Part shown: piece after piece, positions 50,897-62,127 of the stretch | Position numbering within the stretch: the first letter of the stretch is position 1 | Layout of the letters: each line of letters begins with the position of its first letter | The notes under the pieces: generated by a model | Told to the model about the DNA's origin: nothing | Databases searched by the model: none | What the model saw: only the letters and a program-made list of their open reading frames with translations | Program-made: the position numbers and the translations under genes | Assembly (NCBI GenBank): GCA_026413225.1 | Contig: JAPMTP010000101.1 | Coordinates: 62,001 to 126,000 of the forward strand | Length of the DNA stretch: 64,000 bases | Origin: Otis tarda | Taxonomy: Eukaryota; Chordata; Aves; Otidiformes; Otididae | Direction of reading: 5' to 3'

Positions 50897-53792
50897 CTAA
50901 TGGCAAACTGAAACGGAAAAGTAGAAATAACATTTACCACGCGAAGGGATGAAGGACAGAGGAATGACCAAATAGGGCTTGTAAACTACACAGATGAAAT
51001 GACCGCAACGCAATTTAAAACGTAGAAGACAGGCACAAAGAAATGAAAAACACAGGCGGAGAACACGATGAGTGGAGATGAAAAGGCAAAATTTAGAAAA
51101 CAACAAAGTACAATTCCCAGGAGGAACAATGAGAAAATAAGACCAAGGGCCTTAATGAAAAAAAATAATAAATAGCAATGTCAAACTAAAACGTAGATAG
51201 ACAGGAAAATGTAAAAAGCAACAGCGCTAGGGAAAACTGAGGGGTGGCGCGGGGAAGGTTAGAAACTCATAATGCAAAAACACGTAAAAGTAGAAAATTT
51301 TTAAAGCCCGGGGTTTAGGAGAGGAAAGAACACACAATACAGTCAGAGAAGTAAAACGCAAACAGAGACAGATATTTGTAAAAGTGGTGGTGCTAAAAAC
51401 AGACAAGAAAAAAATGGAGAAAAGAATAAGTGACCAAGATAAAGGTAGACACGGGGGGGAGGGGAGAAGACATCAAGCATTAGGGAAATAGAGACAGCAG
51501 AATGAAACAGAGATGTTAAAAGAATCGCTAAAAAGCCAAGATGCTAAGGAAAGACAAGAAATACCAAACAAAAAAAACCCCAGCAAATATAATAATAGTC
51601 ACTCGGTGATGAGTATCAGGGAAATAGAGAAAAATTCAAAACCAGAAATTACAAACTGTAACAAGGACCTAGAAAGACAGTTTTAAAATCAAAGGCGTGA
51701 ATACAGACAAGAAATATTTTTTTTGTTTCAAAGATAGCAAACAGAATAAAAGTACAGAGAAAACTGTAGATGCAAATAAGATTAAGGTTATAAGGAGAAA
51801 GCAGGTAGCGACAGCAAGAAAAAGAAAAATGATGAAAAGCAACGTAAAGCGCAATGGCGCTATGGAAAAAAAAAAGAAAATATAATTAAAGATTATGATA
51901 GCAGACAAGGTCAAATTAGAAAATGTGAAAAGCAAAAGCACGAAAGTAATAGCAACATCCGACTAAAATGCAGACAGACATAAATTTTTAAAAGAGACGG
52001 TAGAAAGGAAAAAGAAATAATTAGAACAAAAATGCAGAAAAATAAAGACAAAAATGATAAAAGGAGACTCAGCATTTTAAAAGCAACAGGGATTAGGGAA
52101 ATGAAAAAAAAAACCACCATAGGTAAACGGAAATGGAGTCAGAAAAAGAAACTAATTACATGACTGTAAAGAATAAAGAGAAGAAAGAAATAAGTCAGAA
52201 TAATTAGGAAAGTAAAGGCAAATACTGGGAGAAAAAAATGCCCAGGAAACAAATAGAAACCTAGAAAGAATAACTAAAACCCAAAGCTGCTAAGTAGGGA
52301 CATATTACAACTAAAAAATAAGGTTACCAACCACAGGAAAAGTATATAAGAAAGGCAAATGGTAATCAGGAAATAACAACAACAACAACAACAAAAGGCA
52401 TTTCTGACACGCAACTGAAATGGAGAACTACAAAGATGGCGTTAAAAAGCGATGGCGCGGAGGGAGGATGAGAGAAGATTCAGGATCAAGAGAACAAGTT
52501 AAAGATAGCAATCGGGACAGAATTAGACAGAAAGTTTTAAAACCAACGGGGAATAATGAAATTGGGTTAAAAATTCCCAAATAGCACAGTCCACCTAAGA
52601 GACCTACCAAATTTGAAAAGCGAGGGCACTACAGATAGTCGGGACATAATTCAAAAAAAGAAAGATAGCAAAATAAAGGCAGAAACCAGATAGGAGTAAA
52701 GAGAGCATTTCAAAAGCAATTGAAGATTAAGGAAATAAGGGGAAAAAAAAAAACCAAAAAAAAAAAAACCAAAAAAAAAAAACCAAAAATAAAAAAAAAT
52801 AGCAAAACAAAAAAAACAGTGTCATCCAACAAAAATAATAATGTAGAAAGAGAATTTTCAAAGTGAGGGTTCTGTGGAAGAGCAAGAAATTATTATGTCT
52901 GAACTGTAAAAGGCATAAAAGTAGGCACTGAATGAATGCTGAAAAAGCAATGGGGAAATGGGAAATAAAATGAAAGCTAAAAGAATAGGGACAGCACGCT
53001 GAAAGAGACTTAGAAAGAAAGTTTCAAAACCGAGAATGCTAAGGAAATAACTAGTTTCTTAAAAGACAGCAGAGGGAAGAAAAGTAGGCGCAGAAAAGTG
53101 GCGAGTGTTAGAGAAAATAAGACAAAAACTAAAAAAAAAAAAAAAATACAGACAGCTACCTAAAACAGATGTATTAAGAAAAATGAAGCAGTCGGGGCAC
53201 TGAGGAAACGTGAGCAATAATTTGAAAACCAAGAAATAAAGACAGCAAGCAAGATAAATGTACAAAATCTTTTAAATTACAGGGAGTGGGGAGATGAACA
53301 CACACACAAAAAAAACCAAAACCACACCAAAGTTACATCAAACTAAAACATGGACGTAGAAAGAAAATCTGAAGGGCGCCAACAGTACCAGTAACGAAAG
53401 AGGAGAAAAAAGACGACGTATAAAGAAGCTTTTAAGAGTGAGGCAGATTAGGGAAATACACGTTAAAATTTCTAACGAGGGACGATAAACTAACAGAAAC
53501 GTAGCAAAAATTTCAAAGGCAGTGACGCAAACAAAATGCAATAGCTGATTAACCGATGACAAAATAAGGACAGAGATGAAAGTAGAAAATGGAAATGGTT
53601 AGGGATGAGAGCAATATAGAGGAAACTTTTAAACCACACAAGTACCTAAAACAGCAGCAGAAAGAAAATTTAGAAAGTAAAGGCACTTCTTACAACAGGA
53701 AAAAAATTAAAAATGTGAAGACAGCAAATAAAGGTAAAAAGAAAATGTCAAAAGCAACAGAGATTAAGAGAATGAAATAAAATCGATAAACA
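50897..53792 (+). repeat. Array unit 17 (S type, subfamily B)
   Basis: A complete unit of 2896 bp. The A-run/CC expansion is also present (about 52741-52815), with different run lengths from unit 16. AAAATGATAAAAGG near 52051 and GTAAAGAATAAAG near 52165 are shared with unit 18. Confidence 0.94.
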
Positions 53793-56675
53793 CTAATGGC
53801 AAACTGAAACGGAAAAGTAGAAATAACATTTACCACGCGAAGGGATGAAGGACAGAGGAATGACCAAATAGGGCTTGTAAACTACACAGATGAAATGACC
53901 GCAACGCAATTTAAAACGTAGAAGACAGGCACAAAGAAATGAAAAACACAGGCGGAGAACACGATGAGTGGAGATGAAAAGGCAAAATTTAGAAAACAAC
54001 AAAGTACAATTCCCAGGAGGAACAATGAGAAAATAAGACCAAGGGCCTTAATGAAAAAAATAATAAATAGCAATGTCAAACTAAAACGTAGATAGACAGG
54101 AAAATGTAAAAAGCAACAGCGCTAGGGAAAACTGAGGGGGTGGCGCGGGGAAGGTTAGAAACTCATAATGCAAAAACACGTAAAAGTAGAAAATTTTTAA
54201 AGCCCGGGGTTTAGGAGAGGAAAGAACACACAATACAGTCAGAGAAGTAAAACGCAAACAGAGACAGATATTTGTAAAAGTGGTGGTGCTAAAAACAGAC
54301 AAGAAAAAAATGGAGAAAAGAATAAGTGACCAAGATAAAGGTAGACACGGGGGGAGGGGAGAAGACATCAAGCATTAGGGAAATAGAGACAGCAGAATGA
54401 AACAGAGATGTTAAAAGAATCGCTAAAAAGCCAAGATGCTAAGGAAAGACAAGAAATACCAAACAAAAAAAACCCCAGCAAATATAATAATAGTCACTCG
54501 GTGATGAGTATCAGGGAAATAGAGAAAAAATTCAAAACCAGAAATTACAAACTGTAACAAGGACCTAGAAAGACAGTTTTAAAATCAAAGGCGTGAATAC
54601 AGACAAGAAATATTTTTTTTGTTTCAAAGATAGCAAACAGAATAAAAGTACAGAGAAAACTGTAGATGCAAATAAGATTAAGGTTATAAGGAGAAAGCAG
54701 GTAGCGACAGCAAGAAAAAGAAAAATGATGAAAAGCAACGTAAAGCGCAATGGCGCTATGGAAAAAAAAAGAAAATATAATTAAAGATTATGATAGCAGA
54801 CAAGGTCAAATTAGAAAATGTGAAAAGCAAAAGCACGAAAGTAATAGCAACATCCGACTAAAATGCAGACAGACATAAATTTTTAAAAGAGACGGTAGAA
54901 AGGAAAAAGAAATAATTAGAACAAAAATGCAGAAAAATAAAGACAAAAATGATAAAAGGAGACTCAGCATTTTAAAAGCAACAGGGATTAGGGAAATGAA
55001 AAAAAAAAACCACCATAGGTAAACGGAAATGGAGTCAGAAAAAGAAACTAATTACATGACTGTAAAGAATAAAGAGAAGAAAGAAATAAGTCAGAATAAT
55101 TAGGAAAGTAAAGGCAAATACTGGGAGAAAAAAATGCCCAGGAAACAAATAGAAACCTAGAAAGAATAACTAAAACCCAAAGCTGCTAAGTAGGGACATA
55201 TTACAACTAAAAAATAAGGTTACCAACCACAGGAAAAGTATATAAGAAAGGCAAATGGTAATCAGGAAATAACAACAACAACAACAACAAAAGGCATTTC
55301 TGACACGCAACTGAAATGGAGAACTACAAAGATGGCGTTAAAAAGCAATGGCGCGGAGGGAGGATGAGAGAAGATTCAGGATCAAGAGAACAAGTTAAAG
55401 ATAGCAATCGGGACAGAATTAGACAGAAAGTTTTAAAACCAACGGGGAATAATGAAATTGGGTTAAAAATTCCCAAATAGCACAGTCCACCTAAGAGACC
55501 TACCAAATTTGAAAAGCGAGGGCACTACAGATAGTCGGGACATAATTCAAAAAAAAAGAAAGATAGCAAAATAAAGGCAGAAACCAGATAGGAGTAAAGA
55601 GAGCATTTCAAAAGCAATTGAAGATTAAGGAAATAAGGGGAAAAAAAAAAACCAAAAAAAAACAAAAATAAAAAAATAAACAAAACAAAAAAACCAGTGT
55701 CATCCAACAAAAATAATAATGTAGAAAGAGAATTTTCAAAGTGAGGGTTCTGTGGAAGAGCAAGAAATTATTATGTCTGAACTGTAAAAGGCATAAAAGT
55801 AGGCACTGAATGAATGCTGAAAAAGCAATGGGGAAATGGGAAATAAAATGAAAGCTAAAAAAATAGGGACAGCACGCTGAAAGAGACTTAGAAAGAAAGT
55901 TTCAAAACCGAGAATGCTAAGGAAATAACTAGTTTCTTAAAAGACAGCAGAGGGAAGAAAAGTAGGCGCAGAAAAGTGGCGAGTGTTAGAGAAAATAAGA
56001 CAAAAACTAAAAAAAAAAAAACCAAAATACAGACAGCTACCTAAAACAGATGTATTAAGAAAAATGAAGCAGTCGGGGCACTGAGGAAACGTGAGCAATA
56101 ATTTGAAAACCAAGAAATAAAGACAGCAAGCAAGATAAATGTACAAAATCTTTTAAATTACAGGGAGTGGGGAGATGAACACACACACAAAAAAAAACCA
56201 AAACCACACCAAAGTTACATCAAACTAAATCATGGACGTAGAAAGAAAATCTGAAGGGCGCCAACAGTACCAGTAACGAAAGAGGAGAAAAAAAGACGAC
56301 GTATAAAGAAGCTTTTAAGAGTGAGGCAGATTAGGGAAACACACGTTAAAATTTCTAACGAGGGACGATAAACTAACAGAAACGTAGCAAAAATTTCAAA
56401 GGCAGTGACGCAAACAAAATGCAATAGCTAATTAACCGATGACAAAATAAGGACAGAGATGAAAGTAGAAAATGGAAATGGTTAGGGATGAGAGCAATAT
56501 AGAGGAAACTTTTAAACCACACAAGTACCTAAAACAGCAGCAGAAAGAAAATTTAGAAAGTAAAGGCACTTCTTACAACAGGAAAAAAATTAAAAATGTG
56601 AAGACAGCAAATAAAGGTAAAAAGAAAATGTCAAAAGCAACAGAGATTAAGAGAATGAAATAAAATCCATAAACA
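53793..56675 (+). repeat. Array unit 18 (S type, subfamily B)
   Basis: A complete unit of 2883 bp and the last full-length copy. Its A/CC tract (about 55637-55690) is much shorter than in units 16 and 17. Confidence 0.94.
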
Positions 56676-58236
56676 CTAATGGCAAACTGAAACGGAAAAG
56701 TAGAAATAACATTTACCACGCGAAGGGATGAAGGACAGAGGAATGACCAAATAGGGCTTGTAAACTACACAGATGAAATGACCGCAATGCAATTTAAAAC
56801 GTAGAAGACAGGCACAAAGAAATGAAAAACACAGGCGGAGAACACGATGAGTGGAGATGAAAAGGCAAAATTTAGAAAACAACAAAGTACAATTCCCAGG
56901 AGGAACAATGAGAAAATAAGACCAAGGGCCTTAATGAAAAAAAAATAATAAATAGCAATGTCAAACTAAAACGTAGATAGACAGGAAAATGTAAAAAGCA
57001 ACAGCGCTAGGGAAAACTGAGGGGGTGGCGCGGGGAAGGTTAGAAACTCATAATGCAAAAACACGTAAAAGTAGAAAATTTTTAAAGCCCGGGGTTTAGG
57101 AGAGGAAAGAACACACAATACAGTCAGAGAAGTAAAACGCAAACAGAGACAGATATTTGTAGAAGTGGTGGTGCTAAAAACAGACAAGAAAAAAAAATGG
57201 AGAAAAGAATAAGTGACCAAGATAAAGGTGGACACGGGGGGAGGGGAGAAGACATCAAGCATTAGGGAAATAGAGACAGCAGAATGAAACAGAGATGTTA
57301 AAAGAATCGCTAAAAAGCCAAGATGCTAAGGAAAGACAAGAAATACCAAACAAAAAAAACCCCAGCAAATATAATAATAGTCACTCGGTGATGAGTATCA
57401 GGGAAATAGAGAAAAAATTCAAAACCAGAAATTACAAACTGTAACAAGGACCTAGAAAGACAGTTTTAAAATCAAAGGCGTGAATACAGACAAGAAATAT
57501 TTTTTTGTTTCAAAGATAGCAAACAGAATAAAAGTACAGAGAAAACTGTAGATGCAAATAAGATTAAGGTTATAAGGAGAAAGCAGGTAGCGACAGCAAG
57601 AAAAAGAAAAATGATGAAAAGCAATGTAAAGTGCAATGGCGCTATGGAAAAAAAAAAGAAAATATAATTAAAGATTATGATAGCAGACAAGGTCAAATTA
57701 GAAAATTTGAAAAGCAAAAGCACGAAAGTAATAGCAACATCCGACTAAAATGCAGACAGACATAAATTTTTAAAAGAGACAGTAGAAAGGAAAAAGAAAT
57801 AATTAGAACAAAAGTGCAGAAAAATAAAGGCAAAAGTGATAAAAGGAGACTCAGCATTTTAAAAGCATCAGGGATTAAGGATATTAAAAAAATAAAAAAA
57901 CAGCGTGGGTAAACGGAAATGGAGTCAGAAAAAGAACCTAATTACATGACTGTAAAGAAGAAAGAGAAGAAAGAAATAAGTCAGAATAATTAGGAAAGTA
58001 AAGGCAAATACTGGAAAAGATAAATGCCCAGGAAACAAATAGAAACCTAGAAAGAATAACTAAAAACCAAAGCTGCTATGTAAGGACATAGTACAACTGA
58101 AAAATAAGGGGACCAGCCACAAGAAAAGTATATAAAAAAGGCAAATGGCAATCAGGAAACAACAACAACAAAAAAAGGCATTTCTGACACGCAACTAAAA
58201 TGGAGAACTACAAAGATGAAATAAAATAGATAAATA
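56676..58236 (+). repeat. Array unit 19 (internal deletion of ~1.3 kb)
   Basis: This copy runs normally to the ACTACAAAGATG stretch, then jumps at 58216-58218 directly to the end-of-unit sequence GAAATAAAAT. About 1.32 kb is missing relative to unit 18 (1561 against 2883 bp). From about 57862 it carries A-like variants (GCATCAGGGATTAAGGATATT near 57867, AAGGGGACCAGCC near 58106) rather than the B forms. It therefore looks older or hybrid. Confidence 0.92.
58216..58218 (+). repeat. Deletion junction inside unit 19
   Basis: ACTACAAAGATG, normally followed by GCGTTAAAAAGC, is joined to AAATAAAAT, normally preceded by TTAAGAGAATG. ATG is common to both sides. About 1.3 kb of unit is missing at this point. 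Confidence 0.86.
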
Positions 58237-58484
58237 CTACTGGCAAACTGAAACGGAAAAGTAGAAATAAAATTTACCATGCAAAGGGATGAACAACAGA
58301 GGAATAACCAAATAGGGCTTGTAAACTACACAGATGAAATCACCGCAACGCAATTTAAAAGGTAGAAGACAGGCAGAAAGAAATGGAAAACACAGACAGA
58401 GCACATGATGAGTGGAAATGTAAAGGCAAAATTTAGAAAACAACCGAGTACAACTCCCAGAAGGAACAATGAGAAAATAAGACC
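58237..58484 (+). repeat. Array unit 20 (diverged terminal fragment)
   Basis: The first ~248 bases of a unit, visibly more diverged than internal copies: CATGCAAAGGGATGAACAAC, GAATAACC, CAGACAGAGCACATG. Homology ends after AATAAGACC at about 58484. This is the right edge of the array. Confidence 0.9.
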
Positions 58485-58924
58485 TAGGAGCTGGTCAGAG
58501 GTATACATATATATAAATAAAAATTGAAAACTAACAGGATAAATAAAAGAGCAAGAATCTATAAAAAACATGAAAAGACAGTGAAATAGAAGGAGGAATA
58601 GCTATTAAGTTTGTGAAATTGATGGACTGAAGAGCAGGGGAATGTAATAAGAAATTGAGTCAAGGAGGGAGATGATACATAGAAATATATTTTTTATATT
58701 AATGGTCTGCAATAAAATGTGGGAAAACTAAAATAGGGACAGAGTGCGAGTTAGAGAGAAACATAAGGAAAAAATTTAGGACTAGACGGTACAGGGCAGA
58801 GTGGGCAAAATGACAACATGTTTTTGGGAGCCATACAGATAGGTGGATGAACAGAGCAGGAGACAGAGGATAGGAGGAAGGGAGACAATTGCAGAAGGGT
58901 AGCAAACGTGAATCCAAATGCAGG
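58485..58924. repeat. Diverged purine-rich satellite flank, array edge
   Basis: No longer alignable by eye to a specific part of the 3-kb unit, but with the same A/G-rich style and words (GGGACAGAG, GAAAACTAAAATAGGG, GAAATAGAAGG). It includes a short TA-rich stretch at 58501-58521. No gene is seen. Confidence 0.7.
58912..58924 (+). repeat. Left direct repeat flanking GC-balanced block 1
   Basis: ATCCAAATGCAGG here resembles ATCCAAAAATGCAG at 59534-59547. The two copies bracket the block of different composition and could be a target-site duplication. AAATGCAG is also a common word of this satellite, so chance or monomer periodicity is possible. Confidence 0.35.
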
Positions 58925-59533
58925 GAACGGGACGAGCAACTGACCGCTGCTTCTGGTGCCGGCAGGAGACCCTCACCACCACAAGTCTTCTCTGCTGCTT
59001 GGTCCTGTACTGTGCCACCTGCCCGACCCTCACCTGTTTGGCAGCATGCAGCGGACGCCTCGATGCTCCTCATCTGTGAGGCTTCCCCGATACGTGTTGG
59101 CTCATGCGCATGGTGGACAGAGCTACTGAGCTCCCAACACAGCGTGGTGGTGTGTGCTCTGAAAAGGACGGCTGGGAGGCACCTGCCTGTGGAACCCTCT
59201 TGGATTCACTCCTCAGCTGGTTCCCCTTCATCAGCTCTTTCAAGCACTCCTGCCCTCTCAATACTTTTTATAGCTGGAGCCCCTTCAAACTGCAGGACCA
59301 GCCTCACTGGCCCCACCTGGGGCTGCCCCACCTCCAGCCCCAGTTGGAGCCCATCGGGAGCAGGGGCCCTTGCCAAGACCCCACAGCACATCACCCCTCC
59401 CCTGCACCTGTCCTCAGGTGTGAACTCTGCACCCAGGGGCTGCAAATGCATCCGGGGCACAGAGAAGTCAGGAAAAGTCTATTCATGAATGCATATTAAC
59501 AAAATTCCAGCAGTGAGTTCGCTACAAGGCTCC
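58925..59533. other. GC-balanced block 1 (unidentified, possible insertion)
   Basis: About 610 bp without purine-strand bias, sharply different from the A/G-rich DNA on both sides. Open frames of up to 199 codons exist on both strands. None has a recognisable domain and all overlap one another, so I do not call a protein. On the minus strand TATAAAAAG (59272-59264) is followed about 200 nt later by an ATG and then AAACAGGTGAGGG near 59039-59027, which resembles a splice donor. It could be an old retroelement part, a gene promoter with first exon, or unique DNA. Confidence 0.5.
59264..59272 (-). promoter_or_regulatory. TATA-box-like site in block 1
   Basis: The minus strand reads TATAAAAAG in a GC-rich context (CCAGC upstream, GAGAGGGCAGG downstream). 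It is a good TATA-box match, but nothing shows that it is used. Downstream on the same strand lies a GT-type splice donor-like sequence at 59034/59033. Confidence 0.25.
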
Positions 59534-59547
59534 ATCCAAAAATGCAG
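59534..59547 (+). repeat. Right direct repeat flanking GC-balanced block 1
   Basis: ATCCAAAAATGCAG, the imperfect partner of 58912-58924 (two extra A). See that entry for the alternative reading. Confidence 0.35.
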
Positions 59548-60347
59548 CAGGACACAGGGAGAAAAGAGAAAAGCAGGAGGAAGGACATAGAGAAAAGGCA
59601 GGGGACAGGGAATTGGAAAACGGGATGCTGCAAACGAGAGATGTGGAGTCAGCGAAGTGTGTATAGAAAGGAGAGCCAAGACATTGCGTGAATACACAGA
59701 AAGACGGGGATACAGCAGTAAATAAGAGACAGAGGGCAGGAGAGAAATGCAGAAGGAAACCCAGAACACCAAGATAAAGACAAGACAAGGAACAGGGAAA
59801 ATTATGAAGTGAGGAGAGGGGGAACATCATTGGCAAAAAAATCAAAACTAGAAACAGAGAGATAGATAGAGATGGATGTAGAAAGGAAATTTTGAGAAGC
59901 AACAACCTACAACAAACATAAGCAACCAGGAACTAGCAAATTAGTGACAAAGAAACAGAAAGTCTAAAAAGTAACAGGGCACAAAACAGAGGGAAGAATT
60001 AAGAATTACAGACAGGGAGATGGAGAGTGGCAGACATACCAAGAAAATTTTGAAATCGCCGGGATACAGGTAGCATACTCAACACTTGAAAAATAGAGGA
60101 GCTGATTAGAGGGAGACATAGGAAGAAAAGGGACAGGGTACGAGAAACACGATCAAAGAATTAGAATTAGGTCGGAGAAACAGGATAAGGTGGCAAAAAA
60201 ATGTACATACCTACTGAGTTGAAGCAACTTAGGCAAGAAGTAAAAAGATAGGGTTGGAGAGATAGAAAAAATTACAAAAGTGGTCGGGTGCAAGAAACAT
60301 AGCCAATGATTACAAGAAGACAGACACGGAGCCCGATGGGAGGAAAC
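59548..60347. repeat. Diverged purine-rich satellite-like DNA
   Basis: A/G-rich on the + strand, with words recalling the array's basic module, for example GTAGAAAGGAAATTTTGAG followed by AAGCAAC (59878-59903) and AAGAAAATTTTGAAATCGCC (60041-60060). It appears to be older monomeric satellite from the same source as the array. No gene is seen. Confidence 0.65.
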
Positions 60348-61247
60348 TGCAGCGACTTAATATTGGATGGCTGCCGTGTGCCCTCGGAGCTGCTCTATAG
60401 CTCCCGCTCCTCAGCGAGACAGGATGACAAAATACAACAAAAACCTTGTAGGTGGACATACAGGCAGAGAGATCGCTCACCAATGACTATCACAGGCGTA
60501 AACAGACTCAACTTGGGGAAATCCATTAAATTTATTGTTGACCAAAGTAGAGTAGAATCAACAGAAATAAGACCAAATCTAAAAAGAACACCTTTCCCCC
60601 ACCCCCTCTCCCTTTTCCTGGTCTCACCTTCACTGCTTACTCCTGTACATCGTAGCCCTGAGCAACGCAGGGTGATGTGGGATGAGAGGTGCAGTCAGTT
60701 CATCGCATGTAGTCTCGGTCGCTACTTTGTCCTCAAACTTTTTTTATTGCTGCAGCCTAGGCTCTTCTCCACGGAGTCGTGGATTCTGCCAGGAGACGCC
60801 TCCGGCGCAATCTCTCCGCACGGTCACGCCTTCCTTCAGGCACATCCTCCTGCTCTGGTGCGGGGTCCTCCACGCGCTGCCAGACGACAGCCTGCCTGAC
60901 TGTGGTCATCACCACAGGCTGCAGGGAAACCTCTGTTCTGGCATCTGGAGTGCCCCCTGTCCAACCCCCTTTTTCACTGACCTTGGCATCTGCAGGGCTG
61001 GTTCGCATTTTCTCTATCACAGCTTGCGTGCAGCATTTTTTACCCGCTCTAAAATGTTCGTCGCAGAGGTGCTACCGGTGTTGCTGATGGTCTTGGCTTT
61101 GACCGGCAGCAAAGGGGGTCTTGGAACTAGAAGTGGCCCCGTCCAGCATGGAGGCAACTCCCAGTGTCTTCTCACAGAACCCATCCCTGCAGCCCCTGCC
61201 CTGCCGCCACAGCTAACATAACCTTGCCACGTAACCCCAATACGACA
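60348..61247 (-). mobile_element. Solo LTR of an avian endogenous retrovirus type
   Basis: The minus strand starts near 61247 (TGTCGTATTGGGG, then GTGGCAAGG). It ends near 60348 in a sequence whose + strand complement is TGCAGCGACTTAATATTGG. I recognise the order of blocks from an LTR common in bird genomes: the GCGTGGCAAGG start, a middle of CCACGG/CTGCAGGGAAAC blocks, a T/C-rich stretch, AATAAATTTAAT, then CCCCAAGTTGAG and TTGGTGAGCGATC. Length is about 900 bp. There is no second LTR and no retroviral coding region here, so it is a solo LTR. It is diverged, and a TATA-like stretch near 61048-61058 is decayed. Possible degenerate target duplication: GGAAAC at 60342-60347 against GCAATC at 61248-61253. 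Identification is from memory. Confidence 0.78.
60531..60536 (-). promoter_or_regulatory. LTR polyadenylation signal AATAAA
   Basis: The minus strand reads CAATAAATTTAATGG inside the LTR, where this LTR type normally carries its AATAAA. The hexamer is intact although much of the LTR is diverged. Function was not tested. Confidence 0.55.
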
Positions 61248-61989
61248 GCAATCAGCACCAGGACAGAGACGTGGGCTTGAGAAATAGGGCAAGGGAGCCA
61301 TAGGGAGAGGCCCAGATGGAAAAACAATATCAATGGACTACAGGCCATGTAGGAGGGAGTGGCAGGGAACCAGACTGACAGAGATGAACAAAAACAAAGA
61401 ATATTGATCGGTTCCAGGGCATAGGGGGAAGAATTAAAAAACCAAACAGACAGAGAGTTGGACAGAGATAAACTGAGAAATAACGAAAAAACCTCAATGA
61501 TCTAAACAGGATGAGACAGATTAAAAAATAGGGTCAGAGAGCCAAATGCAGACAAAATGAAAAAAACCACAAGAGTGGGCTATGGGACAGAGTGGGGAAA
61601 AATTGAAACCTAGAGACTTGGAAGAAGTTTCTCTACAATACAGGACAGAGCTAGAAAAATATAAAAAACAGGGACGTGGAGCCAAACAGGTAAAGGTGGT
61701 GGGGTGGGAATTGTAAAGTGCTAAAGTGCAGACGGGGAGAAATTTAACAATTTGGGATAAGAATACAGACAGAGATAGAGAAAGACAAAAACAGTGTTGG
61801 GCTATAGGGCCAAAACAGAGGATAAAAAAAGAGGGACAGGTAACAGGACAGAAGTGCAGACAGAAAAGAAACAAACAACAACAGAGAGTAGAACAACAGA
61901 AAGAGGTGGACTTGGAGAATTGCAGCAGGAGAGAGGCAGGGAAGCAAAAAAATAACTGTGGTGAGAAAAAGAGAGGGTGCAGCCAGTGA
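61248..61989. repeat. Diverged purine-rich satellite-like DNA
   Basis: A/G-rich again on the + strand, with repeated words such as CAGACAGAGAG, GGGACAGAG, AGGACAGAG and AAAATATAAAAAACAGGG. There is no clear 3-kb homology. An 87-codon plus-strand frame (61726-61989) rich in K, R, Q and N is a composition shadow. Confidence 0.62.
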
Positions 61990-62061
61990 TGCTGAAAAGA
62001 TATGACACGACCCCAGGCAGACGGGACTCGCCGCAGTGCCGAGAGCAGGTGCTGCTGTGAG

Positions 62062-62127
62062 ATTTTGATGGTTCGACTGTCTCTTTGTCCATCTCTCTCT
62101 CTCCCCTGCCATCCTCCTCTATACCTC
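62062..62127 (-). repeat. Short pyrimidine-rich patch, inverted satellite-like
   Basis: Here the + strand is C/T-rich (CTGTCTCTTTGTCCATCTC, CTCCCCTGCCATCCTCC). Read on the minus strand it gives GAGATGGACAAAGAGACAG, which resembles the A/G-rich flank words. It may be a small piece of the monomeric satellite in opposite orientation, or a chance polypyrimidine tract. Confidence 0.35.

Larger units (their letters stand above)
1..58484 (+). repeat. Macrosatellite array, ~3-kb tandem unit
   Basis: The same roughly 3-kb sequence recurs head to tail from the window start to about 58484, where recognisable unit sequence stops after AATAAGACC. The motif CTAATGGCAAACTG recurs at 2655, 5720, 8787, 12123, 15181, 18021, 21075, 23921, 26983, 30033, 33087, 36133, 39187, 42246, 45116, 48002, 50897, 53793, 56676 and, diverged, 58237. 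Spacings are 2840-3336 bp except the last (1561). All copies have the same orientation. The + strand is rich in A and G and poor in C and T. No frame stays open across copies with a coding-like pattern. The array extends beyond the left edge of the window. I do not recognise the family by name. Confidence 0.97.

Noticed and set aside
1..58484. CRISPR-like direct repeats
   Set aside because: Repeats are ~3 kb, without short repeat-spacer structure, and the context is eukaryotic satellite DNA.
1..58484. Identity with a named bird satellite (W-linked XhoI or EcoRI families, 41-bp repeats, the Z macrosatellite)
   Set aside because: Unit length and sequence do not match what I remember of the short families. 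For the Z macrosatellite I cannot compare sequence, so no name is assigned.
58889..59488. A 199-codon plus-strand frame in GC-balanced block 1
   Set aside because: It overlaps long frames in other phases and on the other strand, starts in satellite-like sequence, and shows no recognisable domain. GC-rich DNA readily gives such frames.
60306..61221. Plus-strand frames of 197 and 179 codons
   Set aside because: They lie across the minus-strand solo LTR and read its complement. They are not retroviral proteins.
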